A DNA stretch of 64,000 nucleotides, from assembly GCA_900549825.1 (NCBI GenBank), contig URQB01000010.1:1-64000 (forward strand). The letters are read 5' to 3'. Source of the stretch: an uncultured Oscillospiraceae bacterium. Lineage in GTDB: Bacteria; Bacillota; Clostridia; Oscillospirales; Acutalibacteraceae. The notes beneath the pieces were generated by a model that searched no databases, had not been told where the DNA came from, and was given only the letters and a program-made list of their open reading frames with translations. Made by a program: the position numbers and the translations under genes. Below, in pieces: positions 59,511 to 64,000 of the stretch (within the stretch, counting starts at the first letter, position 1; each line of letters opens with the position of its first letter).

Positions 59511-59553
59511 AGGCGCGCTGCAAAATGAAAGGTTTTGCAGCGCGCCTTTTTTT
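59511..59553 (+). terminator. Terminator after the 58949 lipoprotein
   Basis: AGGCGCGCTGCAAAA pairs perfectly with TTTTGCAGCGCGCCT, then seven T. Confidence 0.95.
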
Positions 59554-59730
59554 CACAATTCCGGCTGGGCGGAATACACTGTATTGTATCGAATATACCA
59601 CACAAAATGAATACAGAAGATCCGGCGCTTGAATTTTTGCTCCCCGAAATTCAAATCCAATGTTTAATTGCGCCACGGCTTGTCAAAAATAGAAATGCGA
59701 AAAACAAATTCCATTGGAGAGTGATGAAAC

Positions 59731-60108
59731 GTGACAATCAAGCGGGGAGATATCTATTACGCGGATTTGAGCCCTGTGGTAGGCTCCGAGCAGGGCGGCG
59801 TCCGGCCTGTGCTGATCGTGCAGAACGACGTGGGCAATAAATTCAGCCCGACGGTTATCGCCGCCGCCATCACCAGCCAGAAGTATAAAACCAATTTGCC
59901 TACGCATATTCAGGTGCATGCTAGCGATTGCGGGCTCGCAAAGGATTCGATCGTTTTGCTCGAACAGGTCCGTACGCTGGACAAACGCCGCCTGCGCGAG
60001 CGCATGGGAAACCTTGCGCCGGAGGATATGAACCGCATCAACCGCGCGCTTTCCGTCAGCTTTGGCTTAGGCCCGCGGGAGCGTGAAAACAAGGCCGGGA
60101 ATACATAA
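59731..60108 (+). CDS. MazF/PemK-type endoribonuclease (EndoA/NdoA-like)
   Basis: A 125-aa mRNA interferase cutting RNA at specific single-stranded sites. IKRGDIYYADLSPVVGSEQG and GVRPVLIVQNDVGN are the N-terminal fold and catalytic Arg region; PTVIAAAITSQ, DSIVLLEQVRTLDKRRL follow the B. subtilis EndoA pattern closely. The start is GTG 59731, with GGAGAGTG upstream. No MazE/EndoAI-like antitoxin frame precedes it: the 245 bp upstream hold only a terminator and non-coding sequence. Its antitoxin would have to be elsewhere or be missing. Confidence 0.92.
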   Translation: MTIKRGDIYYADLSPVVGSEQGGVRPVLIVQNDVGNKFSPTVIAAAITSQKYKTNLPTHIQVHASDCGLAKDSIVLLEQVRTLDKRRLRERMGNLAPEDMNRINRALSVSFGLGPRERENKAGNT

Positions 60109-60128
60109 ATTCCCGGCCTTTTATTTTT
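60091..60128 (+). terminator. Terminator of mazF
   Basis: AAGGCCGGGAAT, a 6-nt loop, ATTCCCGGCCTT and TTATTTTT. It overlaps the last codons and stop. Confidence 0.92.
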
Positions 60129-60138
60129 CAAATTTTAA

Positions 60139-60311
60139 CATCGGTGAACAGGGGCAACAACGGTTTTGAGGGCGATGCCCCAAAACGCCCAAGGACCGCC
60201 CGGGCACCCGCAGGGGGCCGGTTTGCAAGGCCACAAGGGCGAAAGGCCGAGAACGCGGCAAACGTGGCCTTGCGGCTGCCGGGCGGCGCTGTTTCCCCTT
60301 GTTTCCCGATG
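60139..60311 (+). repeat. Dispersed hairpin element, copy 4 (both ends present)
   Basis: The left end CATCGGTGAACAGGGGCAAC and the right end, whose complement is CATCGGGAAACAAGGGGAAA, form terminal inverted repeats. Internally CCAAAACGCCCAAGGACCGC and the AAGGCCAC ... GTGGCCTT stem are shared with the other copies. The right end touches the stop codon of rsuA (60312-60314). Confidence 0.9.
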
Positions 60312-61037
60312 CTATGTTGATTCCTGCATCATCCGCTTCAATTCTCCTGCCGTGATTTCCCGGCACCCGCCCGGGCCCAGCGTTTCGTCGAGCGGCAGAT
60401 TGCCCATTTTGACGCGACGCAGGGCGATGACCTCGTTGCCGAGCGCGGCAAACATCCGCTTGATCTGATGGTACTTCCCCTCGCGGAGCACCACCTCGGC
60501 CAAAGGGGTTTCGCCGCCCTCCAAAATCCGGAGCCCCGCCTCCATGCAGCGCGTGCCGTCGGCGAGCACGACGCCCGCGCGGAAGGCATCTGCAAGCGCA
60601 TCATCCGCCGGGCGGGCAAGCCGCGCGAGATAGGTTTTGGAGATATGCTTTTTGGGGGAGAGGATGCGGTGGGCGAAATTGCCGTCGTTTGTGATCAGTA
60701 CGAACCCGGTCGTATCCTGATCGAGCCGTCCGGCGGGGAATAGCCCATCCCGGCGAAATTCCGCGGGGACAAGGTCGACCACCGTTTCCCGCTTCGGGTC
60801 CCGGCTCGCGGAAACCACGCCCGCGGGCTTATCGAGCATCAGATAAAGATATTTGGATATCAAAAAAGGCTGGCCGGAAACAGAGAGCTGATCCGTTTCC
60901 GGGTCGGCCTTTTGCCCTGCGTTCCGCACGGGAATACCGTTTACCGCGACGGCGCCGCTTTTGATCAGGCGGCGCGCGTCGCTGCGCGAAAGCGTCCCCT
61001 GGGAGGCGATCAATTTATCGATGCGTTCAGGCGGCAT
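60312..61037 (-). CDS. rsuA: Ribosomal small-subunit pseudouridine synthase, RsuA family
   Basis: It converts U516 of 16S rRNA to pseudouridine. Residues about 1-60 are an S4 RNA-binding domain (RIDKLIASQGTLSRSDARRL). The catalytic domain has YLYLMLDKPAGVVSASRD, FPAGRLDQDTTGFVLITND with the catalytic Asp of GRLD, KKHISKTYLARL and VVLREGKYHQIKRMFAALGN. The 241-aa size is typical of RsuA. GGAAAGGAGCC sits before the ATG. Its stop codon abuts repeat copy 4, which probably ends transcription by its hairpin. Confidence 0.95.
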   Translation of the reverse strand: MPPERIDKLIASQGTLSRSDARRLIKSGAVAVNGIPVRNAGQKADPETDQLSVSGQPFLISKYLYLMLDKPAGVVSASRDPKRETVVDLVPAEFRRDGLFPAGRLDQDTTGFVLITNDGNFAHRILSPKKHISKTYLARLARPADDALADAFRAGVVLADGTRCMEAGLRILEGGETPLAEVVLREGKYHQIKRMFAALGNEVIALRRVKMGNLPLDETLGPGGCREITAGELKRMMQEST

Positions 61038-61115
61038 AGCGGCTCCTTTCCCGAGAAATTCCGAATTTCTGATGCCCTTTTCCGTAAAATATCTTATCCA
61101 ATCAGATACGCAGAT

Positions 61116-61511
61116 TTAAGGATGATAGGTGTCCAGACAAAAGGTATGTCCGGCGGGATCAAACAGGGTGCGGGAATCCTCAAAGTAGGTTTCCTCAGCA
61201 AGCTTTGCGCCGCAACGAACCGCAAATGAAACAGCTTCCTCCAAATCTTCTGCGATCAGATCAAAATGCAGCATTTGACCGTGCGTACCGGCTTGCCATG
61301 GCCAAACAGGAGGTTCATATGTTTCTGTTTCCTGAAACGCCAGTACGTTTCCGTCGGGTGACGTGATGGCTGCCGTTCCGTTCTGTGCCGGGTGCGACAA
61401 CTTCCACCCCAGAAGTTTGCTGTAAAATAGCGATAATATTTCCGCCTGGTTGACCCCACAGTCCATCACAATCGGCCCCATTTGAATTGCAGGGCGTTTA
61501 TCTTCACTCAT
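61116..61511 (-). CDS. VOC (glyoxalase/bleomycin-resistance) family protein
   Basis: A 131-aa protein with two beta-alpha-beta-beta-beta units: IQMGPIVMDCGVNQAEILSL, FYSKLLGWKLSHPAQNGTAA, then QMLHFDLIAEDLEEAVSFAV and DPAGHTFCLDTYHP. The second unit has metal-ligand-like residues (His in MLHFDL, Asp/His in DPAGH). Members modify or bind small hydrophobic compounds; no substrate can be named. It overlaps the 61508 gene by four bases (ATGA), indicating one transcript. Confidence 0.88.
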   Translation of the reverse strand: MSEDKRPAIQMGPIVMDCGVNQAEILSLFYSKLLGWKLSHPAQNGTAAITSPDGNVLAFQETETYEPPVWPWQAGTHGQMLHFDLIAEDLEEAVSFAVRCGAKLAEETYFEDSRTLFDPAGHTFCLDTYHP

Positions 61512-61807
61512 TGTTTCTTCCTCCTCTGATCTGTCTGTTTGAACCGATAGGGCTGCTCAATTTTCTTTCCGGCCATAAAGGCCACCGCAAAATACCGCTC
61601 CGGCCGGCCCGCGACCTTCCGGTCGAATACCGGGATCCATACATAACAGAAGGGACGCAGCGCACAGAAGGCAATCTGCGATTTCTGCACCTTGAGGGTT
61701 GCCTTTGGAAAAGCCTGGCTCAGAAAGGCCTGAAACGCCTCAAACAAGGGCATGAGCGCCAGATTCCCCGCGAAATAGGATTCGACTGCGGCACTTTCTT
61801 CATCCAT
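61508..61807 (-). CDS. DUF5655-like protein
   Basis: A 99-aa cytoplasmic protein: LMPLFEAFQAFLSQAFPKAT, LKVQKSQIAFCALRPFCYVW, RYFAVAFMAGKKIEQPYRF. The pattern of an N-terminal helix followed by V-x-K-x-x-I-x-F and a basic C-terminus resembles DUF5655, a nuclease-associated or stand-alone domain of unknown function. The start at 61807 is chosen because GGAGGGAG lies at proper distance, dropping six residues from the longest frame. First gene of a pair with the VOC protein. Confidence 0.65.
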   Translation of the reverse strand: MDEESAAVESYFAGNLALMPLFEAFQAFLSQAFPKATLKVQKSQIAFCALRPFCYVWIPVFDRKVAGRPERYFAVAFMAGKKIEQPYRFKQTDQRRKKQ

Positions 61808-61860
61808 CCGATTCTCCCTCCGCACATCTGAAGTCAGTTATCTGCTGTCTGATATCTGGC

Positions 61861-64000
61861 TTACGACCGGTCCACCTTGAGCACGCCGTCGATCTTTGCC
61901 ACCTTCGCCATCACGCTGCGCAGGTGCTCCACGCCGTCGACCGTGATCGTCATCGTCAGTGTGCAGCGGCCGTCCTTGAGCTCGCGCGTGTTCATCGAAT
62001 GGATCATCACATGCATATTGGCGAGCTGGCCGGACACGTCCGCCAGCAGCCCCACGCGGTCCAGGCATGTGATGAGCAGGGAAGATTTGAATTCCTCCTT
62101 AACGTTTTTATCCCAGTAGGCGCTGATCCAGCGCTCCGGCTCGTTGCACAGGGCGATGACCTGGGGGACGTTCGTGCAGTCCCGCTTATGGATGGATACG
62201 CCGTGCCCGCGCGTGATAAAGCCGATGATCTGATCGCCGGGCAGGGGGCTGCAGCAGCGCGCGAATTTGATCAGGCAGTTGTCGATGCCCTCCACGATCA
62301 CGCCTTCGCTGCTCTTCATGCGCTTCTTCGACGGCGCAATGATCACCTCAGGCGGCTGATTTGCATGGATGAGCTTGTAATAGGCTTCCTTGATGGAGGG
62401 CATCATGCGGATGACGGAGATGCCGCCGTAACCAATGGCGGCATAGAAATCGTCCACAGAGTTGCAGTGCTGCCGCTCCGCGATCTTTTGCAGGAAGTCC
62501 CTGAGCTCGTCATCCGTCAGGCGAATATTGTTGCGCTTAAACTCCCGCTCCAGCTCCGCCCTGCCCTCGATGATATTTTCCTCGCGCTTTTCCTTCTTGT
62601 ACCAGGTGCGGATTTTACCGCGCGCCTCGCTGGTGCGCACGATTTTCAGCCAGTCCCGGCTCGGGCCCTTGCCGGGCTGGGAGGAGGTGAGCACCTCCAC
62701 AATCTCGCCGGTTTTCACCTGATAGTCGAGCGGGACGATCCTTCCATCCACCTTCGCGCCGACCATGCGATTGCCGACCGCGGAATGGATGGCGTAGGCG
62801 AAATCGATGACCGTTGCGCCGCTGGGGAGATTGATCACATCGCCGCGGGGCGTAAAGACGAACACGTCGTCCGGCACAAGGTCGCTTTTGATGGTCTGGA
62901 CGATGTCCTCTACGTTTTCGCTATCCTTCTGGTTTTCGAGCAGCTGGCGGATCCAGGCAAGCCGCTCCTCGAACTTATCCTTGCCGGACATGCCGAGCTT
63001 GTATTTCCAATGTGCGGCGATACCGTATTCTGCCGTGTAGTGCATTTCCCATGTGCGAATCTGCACTTCAAACGGCACGCCCTCTTTGCCGATCACCGTC
63101 GTGTGGAGCGACTGGTACATATTCGGCTTCGGCGTGGAGATATAATCTTTGAACCGGCCGGGGAGCGGACGGAACATATCGTGGATGATGCCCAGGCAGT
63201 TGTAGCAGTCGATCACGGAGTCGACGATGATGCGCACGGCGTAGATATCATAGATTTCGTCGAAATTATGGTTCTGCATGTACATCTTGCGGTAGATGCC
63301 GTGCACGCTCTTGATGCGCCCGTCGATGCGCGCGCCGGGCACAACCTGATCGACGCGGGCCTGGATGCGCGCCTTGATCTCCTCAAGAAACTCCCGCCGC
63401 GCGTTGCCCTGCAGCTGGATGGATTCCTCAATTTCGTGGTACGCCACCGGGTCGAGATAGCTGATGGCGAGATCCTCCAGCTCCTCCTTGATGGCGCGGA
63501 TACCGAGGCGGTGCGCGATGGGGGCGTAGATTTCCAGCGTTTCCAGCGCCGTATCGCGCCGCTTCTGCTCAGGCTTGAAATTCAGCGTCCGCATATTGTG
63601 CAGCCGGTCCGCCAGCTTGATGATGATCACACGGATATCCTGCGACATCGCCAGCAGCATTTTGCGGATATTTTCCGCCTGCTGCTCCTCCTTGGTGGAG
63701 AGCGGCACCTTGCCGAGCTTTGTCACACCGTCTACAAGGTGGGCGATGGTCCTGCCGAATTTCGCTGTGATATCGTCGAGTGTCTCATCCGTATCCTCCA
63801 CGACGTCGTGCAAAAGCGCTGCGATAACGGATTCCTTATCCATGCCCATCTCCGCAAGAATCCGTGCCACGCAGATCGGGTGAATGATATAGGGCTCGCC
63901 GGAGTAGCGGTGCTGCCCCTCGTGCGATTGGCGTGCGAGCGCATAGGCTTTATCCACCTCGGCGATTTCATCAGGAGAAAAGCTTTTGGAGAGCAGCTCA
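61861..64000 (-). CDS. relA: Bifunctional (p)ppGpp synthetase/hydrolase, RelA/SpoT (5' end outside window)
   Basis: It makes and degrades the stringent-response alarmone. The frame remains open to the window edge. SKSFSPDEIAEVDKAYALAR precedes the annotated family start, so only a few N-terminal residues are missing. Domain order: HD hydrolase (GEPYIIHPICVA, LLHDVVEDTDET, HNMRTLNFKPEQK), synthetase (IYDIYAVRIIVDS), TGS (VFTPRGDVINLPSGATVIDF), zinc-finger/helical part (CCSPLPGDQIIGFITRGHGV) and ACT (DRVGLLADVSGQLANMHV). The HD metal motif is complete, so both activities are expected. Confidence 0.96.
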   Translation of the reverse strand, partial: ELLSKSFSPDEIAEVDKAYALARQSHEGQHRYSGEPYIIHPICVARILAEMGMDKESVIAALLHDVVEDTDETLDDITAKFGRTIAHLVDGVTKLGKVPLSTKEEQQAENIRKMLLAMSQDIRVIIIKLADRLHNMRTLNFKPEQKRRDTALETLEIYAPIAHRLGIRAIKEELEDLAISYLDPVAYHEIEESIQLQGNARREFLEEIKARIQARVDQVVPGARIDGRIKSVHGIYRKMYMQNHNFDEIYDIYAVRIIVDSVIDCYNCLGIIHDMFRPLPGRFKDYISTPKPNMYQSLHTTVIGKEGVPFEVQIRTWEMHYTAEYGIAAHWKYKLGMSGKDKFEERLAWIRQLLENQKDSENVEDIVQTIKSDLVPDDVFVFTPRGDVINLPSGATVIDFAYAIHSAVGNRMVGAKVDGRIVPLDYQVKTGEIVEVLTSSQPGKGPSRDWLKIVRTSEARGKIRTWYKKEKREENIIEGRAELEREFKRNNIRLTDDELRDFLQKIAERQHCNSVDDFYAAIGYGGISVIRMMPSIKEAYYKLIHANQPPEVIIAPSKKRMKSSEGVIVEGIDNCLIKFARCCSPLPGDQIIGFITRGHGVSIHKRDCTNVPQVIALCNEPERWISAYWDKNVKEEFKSSLLITCLDRVGLLADVSGQLANMHVMIHSMNTRELKDGRCTLTMTITVDGVEHLRSVMAKVAKIDGVLKVDRS

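Overview
The window is a chromosomal segment of an anaerobic, probably spore-forming low-to-mid-GC Firmicute of class Clostridia. Core genes are GC-rich (roughly mid-50s percent by eye). The evidence for this placement is: sporulation and spore-coat genes (a BofA homologue, a SleB-type cortex hydrolase, two GerQ-like coat proteins); a perfect CIRCE operator in front of hsp20-clpB; T-box leaders; a cobalamin riboswitch; RqcH and TrmK; a putative group B [FeFe] hydrogenase; a flavodiiron protein; and NuoE/NuoF-type flavoprotein subunits. I cannot name the species from this sequence.

Layout. 1-1.9 kb: a dispersed repeat, manA and a decayed membrane-protein gene. 1.96 kb: tRNA-Ala. 2.2-10.6 kb: an accessory island, more AT-rich in places. 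It holds a phage lysis cassette with a truncated endolysin, a frameshifted gene of a conflict-type family, an IS256-family remnant, a YefM/YoeB toxin-antitoxin pair with its operator, a TIR-domain remnant joined to a broken large serine recombinase, a single-chain MNT-HEPN protein, two XRE regulators and a PH-domain pseudogene with two in-frame stops. 10.6-15 kb: another repeat copy, two GNAT acetyltransferases, inorganic pyrophosphatase and a large DUF5696-type lipoprotein. 15-16.4 kb: a full-length repeat copy, two tiny free-standing genes for cationic amphipathic peptides, and a glycosidase remnant. 16.4-19.7 kb: clpB and hsp20 under CIRCE.

20-30 kb: regulator and membrane-protein remnants, the hydrogenase, a polytopic membrane protein, a FAD-Rieske oxidoreductase, a duplicated membrane-anchored protein flanking a secreted protein, then a T-box leader controlling an XRE-cupin regulator and an AMP-forming acyl-CoA ligase. 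30-38 kb: XRE regulator, tRNA-Val, a DUF2508/BofA pair, an alpha-galactosidase-like enzyme, SleB and GerQ-like proteins, and a GntR-ABC exporter operon. 38-47 kb: the DUF1858-trmK-nif3-rqcH cluster, a lipase-like hydrolase, a flavodoxin, the flavodiiron protein, a lipoprotein and an acyltransferase-like protein.

47.5-54 kb: a second GerQ-like gene, then a three-gene NADH-linked oxidoreductase whose large subunit fuses NuoG, GltD-like and molybdopterin-type modules, preceded by a leader with two tandem terminators. 54.1-56.5 kb: a B12 riboswitch controlling two surface proteins that together have the architecture of animal transcobalamin/intrinsic factor, split into a sortase-anchored alpha-barrel protein and a DUF4430 lipoprotein. 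56.6-64 kb: an orphan T-box in front of a ValRS fragment, nnr, a lipoprotein, mazF, a repeat copy, rsuA, two small genes and relA/spoT running off the window.

The strongest candidates for new biology are the riboswitch-controlled split transcobalamin-like pair, the two amphipathic micro-peptide genes, and the four-copy hairpin-forming element with terminal inverted repeats.
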